Shown here one piece after another: positions 38,018 to 46,617 of a stretch of 64,000 nt of DNA. The notes beneath the pieces are model-generated. The model was not told the DNA's origin. It worked only from the letters and a program-made list of their open reading frames with translations, and did not search any database. This DNA is from Parundibacterium terreum (GTDB lineage Bacteria > Pseudomonadota > Gammaproteobacteria > Burkholderiales > Burkholderiaceae_D). The stretch is taken from positions 186,001 to 250,000 of the forward strand of contig NZ_BMED01000002.1 of assembly GCF_014636315.1 (NCBI RefSeq). Direction: 5' to 3'. The position numbers were made by a program, and so were the translations under genes. The stretch's first letter is position 1, and every line of letters begins with the position of its first letter.

Positions 38018-38608
38018 TCAATCCTTGTTTGCGGTCAGATGCACCAGATAAAACATGTCGGCCACACTGCACTCCAGTTGCGGGAAGCTTTCTTCCGCCA
38101 GCTCATCCCATGCCAGCATATCACCCTGCCTCAGCGGCGTCACAGACGCTGCATGCCTGACAGTGCCACTGCCGCTGGCACAATAGAGCAAGACTTGCTG
38201 CCCTTGCCGGCGGATCAGGTAGTTATTGCTACCTGACAGACGCTGCAACTCATGAGAATACTTGTCTCTGCGCGTCATGACATTGAAGTCATTAATCTCA
38301 TTCTGTCCCAGCAAAGCGTATATACGCTGCTCGCCGCGAAAGACAAACGGCTCGCTGTGAGAATCTAGCTCAAAAGCTTCGGCATCACCGACTCGCAATC
38401 CCAGTACCCCATCCGGCAATACTGCCAGGCTGCGGTCTATCCCGACAAACTGCGAGAACGGGCCGGAGCTGGCCACCAGCGCCGTGCTGATGCGCCAGTC
38501 GAAATTATCCAGCGTCGCGCCGGCTGGCGAGATCGCCAGTTCCGTCGTAGTCCCGCCACCGTTTTTCCATGGCATTGCGGGACAATCTTCCCTGTTCCAC
38601 TGTCGCAT
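38018..38608 (-). CDS. hutD: HutD family protein
   Basis: A 196-residue cupin-like protein with the HutD signature PWKNGGGTTTELA near residues 13-25 and FDWRISTALVASSGPFS near 36-52. In Pseudomonas HutD is thought to limit excess hut activity by sensing urocanate or a product; the exact chemistry is not settled. It lies between hutH and hutI in the operon, with short gaps. Confidence 0.93.
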   Translation of the reverse strand: MRQWNREDCPAMPWKNGGGTTTELAISPAGATLDNFDWRISTALVASSGPFSQFVGIDRSLAVLPDGVLGLRVGDAEAFELDSHSEPFVFRGEQRIYALLGQNEINDFNVMTRRDKYSHELQRLSGSNNYLIRRQGQQVLLYCASGSGTVRHAASVTPLRQGDMLAWDELAEESFPQLECSVADMFYLVHLTANKD

Positions 38609-38634
38609 AAACTAATCGGGCCGCAAGTCAGGCA

Positions 38635-40176
38635 TCAGGACAGATACAGGTTCTGGAACAGATCCTTGCAATTAGCGCTTAACTCCCCCTGCACGACCAA
38701 TTGCTTCGCCGCTTCGATGTCCGGTGCAAAGAACCTATCCTTGTCGTAAAAAGCTACCCGCTGGCGCAACAACCGGTGAGCATTGCTCAGGTACGGTGAA
38801 GTCGTCAACGGATGATGGAAGTCCACCCCCTGTGCTGCGGCCAGCAACTCGATGCCGACGATGGTCGCGGTATTGTGCGCCATCTCATGCAAGCGGCGGC
38901 CGGCATAGGTCGCCATGCTGACATGGTCTTCCTGATTGGCTGAGGTCGGTATCGTATCCACGCTGGCAGGATGCGCGATGGATTTGTTTTCCGAAGCCAG
39001 CGCGGCAGCGGTCACATGCGCAATCATGAAGCCGGAATTCAGACCGGACGATTGCACCAGGAAAGGCGGCAAGCCGGACAGCGATGCATCAATCAGCAAG
39101 GCAATACGGCGCTCGGAAATGGAGCCGATTTCAGCAATCGCCAATGCCAGCGTATCGGCAGCAAATGCAACCGGCTCTGCATGGAAATTACCGCCGGAAA
39201 TAACTTCGCCTTCCTCGACAAACACCAGCGGATTGTCGGTGACGGCGTTTGCCTCAATCAGCAAGGTGCGCGCGGCGTTATTGATGATATCCAGGCAGGC
39301 GCCCATGACTTGCGGCTGGCAGCGCAGGCAATAAGGATCTTGCACGCGTTCATCATTGACCAGATGCGACTTGCGTATCTCGCTGCCTTGCAACAGCGTG
39401 CGATAAATCTGTGCAGTGGCGATCTGCCCTGGCTGGCCGCGTACCGCGTGGATGCGCGGATCGAAAGGCGCGTCGCTGCCCTTGGCCGCATCTACCGACA
39501 GGGCCCCCGCTACGGTAGCGGCTTCCAGCAGGCGCTCCGCCAGGAACAGTCCGTTCAGCGTCAACGCGGTCGATACCTGGGTGCCATTGATCAGCGCCAG
39601 GCCTTCCTTGGCTGCAAGTACCACCGGCTGTATGCCGGCCGCCTCCAGCGCCTGCTTTGCCGGCACCAGTTTGCCGGCGACCCGGGCATCGCCCTCGCCC
39701 AGCATGGCCAGCGTCATATGCGACAGCGGCGCCAGGTCACCCGATGCACCGACGGATCCTTTGACCGGGATGCACGGCATGATGCCGGCATTGAACATCG
39801 CTATCATCGTATCGATAACCGCTGCGCGTATGCCGGAGTAACCGCGCGCCAAACTGGCGATCTTCATCACCAGTATCAGGCGCACTACCGAGTCCTCTAT
39901 CAATTCGCCGGAACCGACAGAGTGCGACATGATCAGGTTACGCTGCAGCAGCTCCAGTTGATCATCCGGTATCCGGGTCTTGGCCAATTTGCCAAAGCCG
40001 GTATTGATACCGTAGGCGGCATCGCCTTTATCGACGATTTTACGGATGGCGGCCGAAGATGCTTCGATGGCTGGATAAGCAGAAGCCGCCAGCGACAGAG
40101 TTGGCGCTGCATGCCAGATGGCGCGCAGGTCGGACAGGCTCATCTGGCCGGGATTGATGGTAAGAACTTGGCTCAT
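38635..40176 (-). CDS. hutH: Histidine ammonia-lyase
   Basis: The first step: removes ammonia from L-histidine to give trans-urocanate. The 513-residue protein has [10 protein letters not shown] near residue 60 and the self-cyclising Ala-Ser-Gly triad in [14 protein letters not shown] near 142-155, which forms the electrophilic MIO group. The DAYSLRC-type motif reads [11 protein letters not shown], and [20 protein letters not shown] follows near the end. It lies 61 bases after hutU. Confidence 0.98.
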   Translation of the reverse strand: MSQVLTINPGQMSLSDLRAIWHAAPTLSLAASAYPAIEASSAAIRKIVDKGDAAYGINTGFGKLAKTRIPDDQLELLQRNLIMSHSVGSGELIEDSVVRLILVMKIASLARGYSGIRAAVIDTMIAMFNAGIMPCIPVKGSVGASGDLAPLSHMTLAMLGEGDARVAGKLVPAKQALEAAGIQPVVLAAKEGLALINGTQVSTALTLNGLFLAERLLEAATVAGALSVDAAKGSDAPFDPRIHAVRGQPGQIATAQIYRTLLQGSEIRKSHLVNDERVQDPYCLRCQPQVMGACLDIINNAARTLLIEANAVTDNPLVFVEEGEVISGGNFHAEPVAFAADTLALAIAEIGSISERRIALLIDASLSGLPPFLVQSSGLNSGFMIAHVTAAALASENKSIAHPASVDTIPTSANQEDHVSMATYAGRRLHEMAHNTATIVGIELLAAAQGVDFHHPLTTSPYLSNAHRLLRQRVAFYDKDRFFAPDIEAAKQLVVQGELSANCKDLFQNLYLS

Positions 40177-40237
40177 AGAATTAAAGATAAAGATTCAATG
40201 TAAAAATGATGTAGGCGTTGTCAGCGGCGGATGAAGC

Positions 40238-41962
40238 TCAGCTCTTGCTGATCATAGGCAATTTCAGGCCATTGCGCTCAGCACAGGCTACCGCTGTTTC
40301 GTAGCCGGCATCCGCGTGGCGCATCACACCCGATCCGCTATCATTCACCAGCACGCGTGCCAGCCGCTTGGCAGCAGCATCACTACCGTCGGCAACAATG
40401 ACCATGCCGGAGTGCTGCGAATAGCCCATGCCTACGCCGCCGCCATGATGCAGCGATACCCAGCTGGCACCGCCTGCAGTATTCAGCAAGGCATTCAGCA
40501 AAGGCCAGTCGGACACTGCGTCGGTGCCGTCGCGCATGCCTTCGGTCTCGCGGTTGGGGCTGGCAACAGAGCCGGTATCCAGATGATCGCGGCCTATCAC
40601 TATCGGCGCTTTCAGTTCCCCGTTCTTGACCATTTCATTAAAGGCCAGGCCCGCCAGGTGGCGTTCGCCCAGGCCCAACCAGCATATGCGCGCAGGCAAG
40701 CCCTGGAAGGCGATACGTTCCTTGGCCATATCCAGCCAGTGATGCACAGCCTTATTCTGCGGGAATAATTCTTTGATCTTCGCATCGGTTTTGTAAATAT
40801 CTTCCGGATCGCCAGACAATGCAACCCAGCGGAACGGTCCTTTGCCTTCGCAGAACAAGGGGCGAATATAGGCAGGCACAAAACCGGGAAAATCAAAAGC
40901 ATTCTTGACGCCGGTATCAAAAGCAACCTGGCGAATATTGTTGCCATAGTCAACGGTAGGAATACCCATGGCATGAAAATCCAGCATCGCCTGTACATGC
41001 ACCGCACAGGAGGTTGCTGCATCGGCGATCAGTTTCGCATGCTGCGCCTGATCTTTTTGCGCTTCTTTCCACTGCGCCACACTCCAGCCTGAAGGCAGGT
41101 AGCCATTGAACAGGTCATGCGCCGAGGTCTGATCCGTCACCAGGTCGGGCTTGATGCCGCCTGCTTTTGCGCGCCTGACCAGCTCAGGCAATACGTCCGC
41201 AGCATTGCCGAGCAGCGCGATCGATACTGCTTCCTTGCTTTCGCAATGATGCTTGATCAGTGCAATCGCATCGTCGATATCCTTGGCCTGCTTGTCCACA
41301 TAGCGGGTGCGCAGGCGGAAATCGATACTGCTTTGCTGGCACTCAATATTCAGCGATACCGCGCCTGCCAGCGTCGCCGCCAGCGGCTGCGCGCCGCCCA
41401 TCCCGCCCAGGCCTGCCGTCAATATCCAGCGCCCGGCCCAGTCGCCGTTGAAGTGCTGGCGCCCCGCCTCGACAAAGGTCTCATAAGTGCCCTGCACGAT
41501 GCCCTGGCTGCCTATGTAGATCCAGCTACCGGCTGTCATCTGGCCGTACATGAACAAGCCCTTGCGATCCAGCTCATTGAAATGCTCCCAGTTGGCCCAT
41601 TTCGGCACCAGGTTGGAATTGGCAATCAGTACGCGCGGAGCATCCGCATGGGTCTTGAACACGCCAACAGGCTTGCCGGATTGCACCAGCAGGGTTTCAT
41701 CTTCATCCAGGTTTTTCAGGCTTGCCAGTATCTGGTCGAAGCACTCCCAGTTGCGTGCTGCACGACCTATACCGCCATACACAACCAGGTGCTTGGGATT
41801 TTCTGCAACAGCGGGGTCCAGGTTATTCTGGATCATGCGATAGGCCGCTTCAGCGACCCAGGTCTTGCAGGTTTTTTCAGGGCCGCGCGGCGCGCGGATT
41901 TCGCGGCTTTCATCCCAGCGGGGATCATTGTTCATCAAGCTTTTGTCGGAGACTGTATTCAT
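40238..41962 (-). CDS. hutU: Urocanate hydratase (urocanase)
   Basis: The second step: uses tightly bound NAD as electrophile to hydrate urocanate. The start at 41962 follows AAGGAAAG; a longer in-frame start at 42013 adds 17 residues reaching the edge of a mobile element and is rejected. In 574 residues it has [20 protein letters not shown], the NAD motif [17 protein letters not shown] and the late [18 protein letters not shown] with the active-site region. It heads hutU-H-D-I; its promoter appears to lie beyond the 266-bp element. Confidence 0.98.
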   Translation of the reverse strand: MNTVSDKSLMNNDPRWDESREIRAPRGPEKTCKTWVAEAAYRMIQNNLDPAVAENPKHLVVYGGIGRAARNWECFDQILASLKNLDEDETLLVQSGKPVGVFKTHADAPRVLIANSNLVPKWANWEHFNELDRKGLFMYGQMTAGSWIYIGSQGIVQGTYETFVEAGRQHFNGDWAGRWILTAGLGGMGGAQPLAATLAGAVSLNIECQQSSIDFRLRTRYVDKQAKDIDDAIALIKHHCESKEAVSIALLGNAADVLPELVRRAKAGGIKPDLVTDQTSAHDLFNGYLPSGWSVAQWKEAQKDQAQHAKLIADAATSCAVHVQAMLDFHAMGIPTVDYGNNIRQVAFDTGVKNAFDFPGFVPAYIRPLFCEGKGPFRWVALSGDPEDIYKTDAKIKELFPQNKAVHHWLDMAKERIAFQGLPARICWLGLGERHLAGLAFNEMVKNGELKAPIVIGRDHLDTGSVASPNRETEGMRDGTDAVSDWPLLNALLNTAGGASWVSLHHGGGVGMGYSQHSGMVIVADGSDAAAKRLARVLVNDSGSGVMRHADAGYETAVACAERNGLKLPMISKS

Positions 41963-42015
41963 GACTTTCCTTCCGGAGAATTCAAATAGGTGATGCCCTT
42001 TGTCGAAAAGCAATT

Positions 42016-42281
42016 AGAACTCATTTCATCAATAGGAGCGAGTGCGAACAAGTCCATTTGGGTGCAGTGCAAGGCGTGTCGCGACGCAAAGACTGGCCGT
42101 CTTTGCTAGCGGCACAACGCTGCAATGCGCCCAAATGGGCCGTTCCCGAAGGGTTTGCCTTAAAAATGGCGCTGGCTGCGTTGCGCTCGTTGTCAATAGC
42201 CACGCTATTGACGCCTCGCACGCCTTGCCAGCGCCGCTTTTAAGGCAAACGCATCTCACTCCTATTGATGAAATGAGTTCT
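42016..42281. mobile_element. Structured MITE-like element, copy 1
   Basis: A 266-bp non-coding element. Its ends are 23-bp perfect inverted repeats starting AGAACTCATTTCATCAATAG, with imperfect extension (GAGCGAGTGCG against GAGTGAGATGCG). Inside are nested arms: CCATTTGGG.GCA.TGCA with its complement at about 42121-42138, GTTTGCCTTAAAA...GGCGCTGG with its complement at about 42226-42250, and hairpins GCAAAGAC-tggcc-GTCTTTGC and GTCAATAGC-cac-GCTATTGAC. A longer relative lies at 45475-45812. No transposase and no clear target-site duplication is seen. It separates hutU from its likely promoter. Confidence 0.85.
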
Positions 42282-42319
42282 GATGCAAACGATGCCGGGA
42301 GCGCTGAAGATTCCATTTT

Positions 42320-42348
42320 AGTTTAAGTTGTATATACAACTTTTGCAA
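42320..42348 (-). promoter_or_regulatory. Putative promoter of hutUHDI
   Basis: On the minus strand TTGCAA (42343-42348) and TAAACT (42320-42325) are 17 bases apart; each matches 4 of 6 sigma70 consensus bases. Transcription would begin near 42312, so the whole of copy 1 would be in the hutU leader. No other hut-like promoter or operator is seen between the element and hutU. Confidence 0.5.
42325..42342. promoter_or_regulatory. Likely HutC operator
   Basis: AAGTTGTATATACAACTT is an 18-bp perfect palindrome with the TTGTATATACAA core typical of HutC and other GntR-family operators. It fills the -35/-10 spacer of the putative hutUHDI promoter and lies 135 bases before hutC, so HutC could repress both directions. 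Confidence 0.75.
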
Positions 42349-42477
42349 GCAGATTCCGCGTGTATGCTTTCTCACAGTGTTACCATGGCAATCTGCTTCA
42401 ACTTGCTTTCAGAACACAGAACCGATAAAAAGAAGCAGGTAAAAGGGAGCGGAAACGATTTCCGGATAGAGGACAGT

Positions 42478-43194
42478 GTGGCAAAAATAGAACAACAAGA
42501 ACCGACGCCGGTTTTCCAGCGCATCAAAGACTACCTGTTAACAGAAATACAGTCCGGCACCTGGAAGGAAGGCGATGCCATTCCGTCGGAACAGGTACTG
42601 GCAAAGGAATTTGGCGTGTCACGCATGACCGTCAACCGTGCAGTGCGTGAACTGACCAGCGAGCAGATACTGACGCGCATACAGGGTTCAGGCACCTATG
42701 TTGCCCAGCACAAATACCAGGCAACACTAGTGGAAATCAGGAGCATCGCCGATGAAGTGCGCGCGCGCGGCCACGAGCACCGCAGCGAGCTGCATCAGTT
42801 GCTGGAGATCAAGGCCAGCGAGCTGTTGATGCGGCAGTTCAGGCTAAAGCAGGAACGCAAACTATTCCATTCCATCATAGTCCATTTTGAAAACGACCTA
42901 CCGATACAGGTAGAGGATCGCTGGGTCAACCCGGAAGTCGCACCGGATTACATGAGCCAGGATTTTGCCAGGATTACGCCGAATGAATACCTGATGGTGG
43001 CAGCGCCTTTGCAGGGCGTGCAATACAGCATAGAAGCCGTCAACCCACCCAAGCAGATCGCCGACATGCTGCATATACAAACCAAAGAACCCTGCTTGGT
43101 GCTGCACCGGCAGACGCTATCGCGCGGGAAAATCGCATCCGTGGTCACCATGTGGCATCCGGGCAACCGCTACCAGTTCGCAGGAAATTTCTGA
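42478..43194 (+). CDS. hutC: Histidine utilization repressor, GntR family
   Basis: The start is set at GTG 42478 behind AGAGGA; the frame is open for 50 codons upstream, but these overlap the operator region and look non-coding. The 238-residue protein has a winged helix-turn-helix (VFQRIKDYLLTEIQSGTWKE, VSRMTVNRAVRELTSEQIL) and a C-terminal UTRA ligand domain (FHSIIVHFENDLPIQVEDRW, then PCLVLHRQTLSRG). In HutC the inducer is urocanate. Divergent placement from hutUHDI is the usual repressor arrangement. Confidence 0.95.
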   Translation: MAKIEQQEPTPVFQRIKDYLLTEIQSGTWKEGDAIPSEQVLAKEFGVSRMTVNRAVRELTSEQILTRIQGSGTYVAQHKYQATLVEIRSIADEVRARGHEHRSELHQLLEIKASELLMRQFRLKQERKLFHSIIVHFENDLPIQVEDRWVNPEVAPDYMSQDFARITPNEYLMVAAPLQGVQYSIEAVNPPKQIADMLHIQTKEPCLVLHRQTLSRGKIASVVTMWHPGNRYQFAGNF

Positions 43195-43198
43195 CGGC

Positions 43199-44644
43199 CT
43201 AGGCTGACACTACTATTGCCTTGGCCGCATTGGCTATATTGGCCGCATCGGCAGCCTCGCCAGCTTCTGCAGCATCTACTGCGGGCGAATGATCCTTCAT
43301 CAAAAACAGCACACGCTTGCGGACAAAATTGATGTGGCTGCGCAAGCCATACAATTCTTCCGCGTAGGATAAGGGAATCGAGATCTGGTTCACTTTTTCC
43401 TCTATCTCATCCAGGCTCTTCAACTGGCTGGCATACACCTGCTGGCGCTGCTCTTCCGACACATCTTCTATCGCCTGCTCCACTGTGCGCAACTGGCCAT
43501 ACCAGCGATAGACGCGCGAACGTATCCGCCATACATACAGGGGTGGAATGATTTTGGACAGGGGCAAAATCAGCGCACCCAGCGCAACGATGACAACCCA
43601 CATGCGCTCAAAGAAATTGGCCACCCAGAAGCTCAGGTAACGCTGCAGCATAGGCGGCCCATTCTTATAAAATTTCTCGGCAATCGGTGCGACAGGAATC
43701 TCTGTATAACGATCAGACGGAAACTCGCCCTGCTTCTGGAACCAGCCCGCGCCGCTGTGAATGTCGTGCGCAGCCTTTACAAACAAATCGATCAACGCAG
43801 GATGCAGGCCGCTGTGCGCTACCAGCGTGGCTGTCGGCGAGATCAGGTGGTAATCCTTGGCTGGAATATCGCGCCCAAGATCAACGATACCGCGCGGCAG
43901 CACTACGTGCGACAGAAATGGGAAACGCCGCGTATAGGCTTCTGCCTGCACAAAATCGAACAGCTTGATGCCAGGGGTTTGCAACAGCATCTGCAGCAAG
44001 GGCGAATCCGATGCGGAGCTGAATACCAGCGCATCGATCTTGCCGTCCAGCAGAGCCACAGTGGCGGGCGTATTTTCCAGCGTCCCCAGCTTCACATCCG
44101 ATGCATCCATGCCGTTGACCGACAATATCTGCTTGAACAGGCGGGACACGCCCACGCCGTCCGGTCCGACATTGATGGTCTTGCCTTTAAAGCCGGTAAT
44201 CGCATCAATGTCCTTATTGCTCCGGTAGAAAATCCATACCGGCTCGTAGAACAGGCTGCCCAGCGAAATCAATCCCTTGCTTTCTGCGGCCTCTTCATCG
44301 GTAGAACCGCTTTGCACAAAACCGATCTCGATATCCGAATCCGGATCCTGGATGCGCTGCAAGTTTTCCTGCGAGCCCAATGACGGCGCCAGGTTGACTT
44401 TGACATTATTCTTGGACAGCTCTTTCACATAACGCTTGGCCAGGCTCTCATAAGCACTATTCTCCTGGCCGGTAGAAAAATCGACCTCCCTCGGGGGTGC
44501 CGGATCCACCAGCCAGTAGCCCAGGCCACAGACAATAATCACCATCAGGGTCATGGGGCCAAAGGCCACCAGCAAGTCGCGCAGGGACACGCGCGTGAAA
44601 TTCATCTTCGGCATAAATTTGTGCATTAACTCAGGGGGACGCAT
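43199..44644 (-). CDS. TAXI-family TRAP solute receptor with C-terminal membrane helix
   Basis: About 480 residues; several in-frame ATGs exist and none has a strong ribosome site, so 44644 is provisional. An N-terminal helix (FGPMTLMVIIVCGLGYWLV) is followed by the TAXI ligand-binding domain: STGQENSAYESLAKRYVKEL, EIGFVQSGSTDEEA, INVGPDGVGVSRLFKQIL. Near the end comes a second helix (MWVVIVALGALILPLSKII) and a cytoplasmic, charged helical tail. Unlike classic TAXI receptors it is membrane-anchored and no TRAP permease gene is adjacent, so it may sense rather than transport. It follows the CinA-like gene on the same strand. Confidence 0.82.
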   Translation of the reverse strand: MRPPELMHKFMPKMNFTRVSLRDLLVAFGPMTLMVIIVCGLGYWLVDPAPPREVDFSTGQENSAYESLAKRYVKELSKNNVKVNLAPSLGSQENLQRIQDPDSDIEIGFVQSGSTDEEAAESKGLISLGSLFYEPVWIFYRSNKDIDAITGFKGKTINVGPDGVGVSRLFKQILSVNGMDASDVKLGTLENTPATVALLDGKIDALVFSSASDSPLLQMLLQTPGIKLFDFVQAEAYTRRFPFLSHVVLPRGIVDLGRDIPAKDYHLISPTATLVAHSGLHPALIDLFVKAAHDIHSGAGWFQKQGEFPSDRYTEIPVAPIAEKFYKNGPPMLQRYLSFWVANFFERMWVVIVALGALILPLSKIIPPLYVWRIRSRVYRWYGQLRTVEQAIEDVSEEQRQQVYASQLKSLDEIEEKVNQISIPLSYAEELYGLRSHINFVRKRVLFLMKDHSPAVDAAEAGEAADAANIANAAKAIVVSA

Positions 44645-44668
44645 GGCAAACCATCTCAAGCCCGCGCA

Positions 44669-45454
44669 TCAGGCGGGCACATATTCTGCGTTGAATTGAT
44701 CCAGGCCGGCGAGCAGCATATCAAACGCAGCATCCACCTGCCGCGGCTCGCCTTTGACACCCAGCTCTATATGCCGGCGGATCTGATGATTGCCGACACT
44801 GGGCAGGCTGAAGACCTTGACCAGCGGGAAGTCTTTTTCGATTGCCTCCATCAGCGGAGTCAAGGTCGATTCCATCGCCTCGAATACCAGTACCGACTTT
44901 TCCACACGCGGTTCCTGGTGGAACAAATGGGAATAGCGATTATCCAGCACCCACTCCATCATCGGCCACGCCATCACCGGAAAGCCCGGAGCAAAGTAGT
45001 GATTCTGGATCGCAAAGCCGGGAATCTTGTTATACGGATTGGGTATCAACTCTGCGCCATCAGGAAACTCGCCCATCTTCAATCGGTGCAAATTATCGGG
45101 CGCATCCAGGTCCACCGTTTTGCCGGCCTCCGCCGCCATATCGGTGATTCTTTGCTGTATCAGTTTTTTTGCTTCCGGATGCAATGCCAGCGGGACGCCG
45201 AGTGCCGCCGCAGCGCATTGCCGCGTGTGATCATCCGGCGTCGCGCCTATGCCGCCAGTCACAAAAACAATATCGTTGCCGGCAAAGCTGCGCTCCAGCG
45301 TGGAAATGATCCTGGCCGGCTCATCGCCGACGTATTGCGCCCACGATAGCTGCAAGCCACGCGCAGCGAGTATTTCTATGAATTTGGGAAGATGCTTGTC
45401 CGCTCTCTTGCCGGACAAGATTTCATCGCCGATGATGATCAGACCAATTGCCAT
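44669..45454 (-). CDS. Competence/damage-inducible protein A (CinA N-terminal, MoaB-like fold)
   Basis: 261 residues. The molybdopterin-binding-type fold is seen in GLIIIGDEILSGKRADKHL at the N-terminus and FVTGGIGATPDDHTRQCAAA near residue 64. The C-terminal deamidase domain of full-length CinA is missing, as in many stand-alone proteins of this type. The start follows GGAGAG. Function is uncertain; full CinA works in nucleotide-pool repair. Element copy 2 begins 21 bases upstream of its ATG. Confidence 0.88.
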   Translation of the reverse strand: MAIGLIIIGDEILSGKRADKHLPKFIEILAARGLQLSWAQYVGDEPARIISTLERSFAGNDIVFVTGGIGATPDDHTRQCAAAALGVPLALHPEAKKLIQQRITDMAAEAGKTVDLDAPDNLHRLKMGEFPDGAELIPNPYNKIPGFAIQNHYFAPGFPVMAWPMMEWVLDNRYSHLFHQEPRVEKSVLVFEAMESTLTPLMEAIEKDFPLVKVFSLPSVGNHQIRRHIELGVKGEPRQVDAAFDMLLAGLDQFNAEYVPA

Positions 45455-45474
45455 CTTGCTCTCCGATTGGAATT

Positions 45475-45812
45475 AGAACTCATTTCATAAATAGGAGCGA
45501 GTGCGAACGAGTCCATTTGGGATGCAGTGCAAGGCGGTGTAGCAGGGATTTCAGATAGCAAAGCTATCTGCCTGCGTAACGGTTCCCGCTTGCAAGCGGG
45601 AATTCCTCGCCCCACGTAAAGGGTGGTTCCCTTTACTAGCGCCACAACGCTGCAATGCGCCCAAATGGGCCGTTCCCGAAGGGTTTGCCTTAAAAGAGGC
45701 GCCGACTGCGTTGCACTCGTTGTCAATAGCTAAGGCTATTGACGCCTCCTACGCCTTGCCAGCGCCTCTTTTAAGGCAAACGCATCTCACTCCTACTTAT
45801 GAAATGAGTTCT
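45475..45812. mobile_element. Structured MITE-like element, copy 2
   Basis: A 338-bp relative of copy 1, same orientation. Ends: AGAACTCATTTCATAA with a one-base mismatch further in. Outer and inner arms match copy 1, and the arms GTTTGCCTTAAAAGAGGCGC pair perfectly over 20 bp. The internal hairpin is GTAAAGGG-tggtt-CCCTTTAC, a compensated version of that in copy 1. About 72 extra bases carry two more palindromes: AGATAGC-aaa-GCTATCT and TTCCCGCTTGCAAGCGGGAA. The last two bases are the first two of the EI24 stop codon read on the plus strand. No transposase. Confidence 0.85.
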
Positions 45813-46617
45813 ACTTGGAGAGTTGCCTCTCCCGGTGCCGCTGCAATGCAGCCATGCAATAGTACTGGAACCACAGTCCGGTGAACACGAATACCAGTAA
45901 ATACAGCCAGACGGAGATACCGGCCAGTACCGGAAAAAATACCACCGACAACGCACCACCCAGCCACAACAAACTCGGCGCCGCACCGAAGATGCCGGCA
46001 ATCGTACCTATCGCCAGCAAAGGCAACCTATACGTCTGCGTCAGGAAATCCCTTTCGTCTGCATCTGCGTGCTCCGCCAGTGCATCATAAACCATCACGC
46101 GGTAGGTCAACCAGCCCCATAGCAAGGGCTGGGCGATCAGGCTCAGCGGCGGTATCAGCGCCAAAGGCAGGGTGATCAGCCATAGTACTGCAAAAATAAT
46201 AAACGAAGATATCGCACGCCAGAAGCTGCCCAGCAAGCTGCCGCCATGGCGCTTTTCCAGCTCAGGATAGTCGCGCCGCGTCACATAGCGGTTAATCGCC
46301 GGCATGGCCAGCACGCCTATGCATAGCAGCGATGTCACTATCATCAGCGGCAACAGAAGCCACATCGCAATCAGCGGCACGATTACCGTTTTCAGTGCAA
46401 TCAGGCCAACCATGCCCAGCACATGCCCGGCCAGTGCAAAGCCGTCATGATCTATAAAATAGGCCTGTATCGCATCAATCAGCGACTGCAGCCCCCACCA
46501 CATGGCCACGCCCCATAACAGCACAGATAGCACGAAAGGCAAGGCCGTCAGCAGGAAGATCTTGTAGTGGAATTGTGCCGTCAGTGCCTTGGCCCAGGAG
46601 CGGATGATGTCATTCAT
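45811..46617 (-). CDS. EI24 domain membrane protein
   Basis: 268 residues with about six membrane segments (FLLTALPFVLSVLLWGVAM, VLGMVGLIALKTVIVPLIAM, the LLLPLMIVTSLLCIGVLAM segment and others) and EI24/CysZ-like motifs (LEKRHGGSLLGSFWRAISSF, PLLWGWLTYRVMVYDALAEH). Bacterial EI24 proteins have no settled role; CysZ transports sulfate, but this is not shown here. The ATG overlaps the stop of the sterol desaturase gene by one base. The 3-prime end runs into element copy 2, which supplies two bases of the TAG stop, so the C-terminus may have been altered by insertion. Confidence 0.85.
   Translation of the reverse strand: MNDIIRSWAKALTAQFHYKIFLLTALPFVLSVLLWGVAMWWGLQSLIDAIQAYFIDHDGFALAGHVLGMVGLIALKTVIVPLIAMWLLLPLMIVTSLLCIGVLAMPAINRYVTRRDYPELEKRHGGSLLGSFWRAISSFIIFAVLWLITLPLALIPPLSLIAQPLLWGWLTYRVMVYDALAEHADADERDFLTQTYRLPLLAIGTIAGIFGAAPSLLWLGGALSVVFFPVLAGISVWLYLLVFVFTGLWFQYYCMAALQRHRERQLSK

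Noticed and set aside
42042..42326. Plus- and minus-strand ORFs of 60-95 codons inside element copy 1
   Set aside because: They span complementary arms of the repeat, have no ribosome sites and are not kept in copy 2.
45439..45726. A 95-codon minus-strand ORF covering element copy 2
   Set aside because: It runs through hairpin arms and into the cinA-like start region; not conserved in copy 1.
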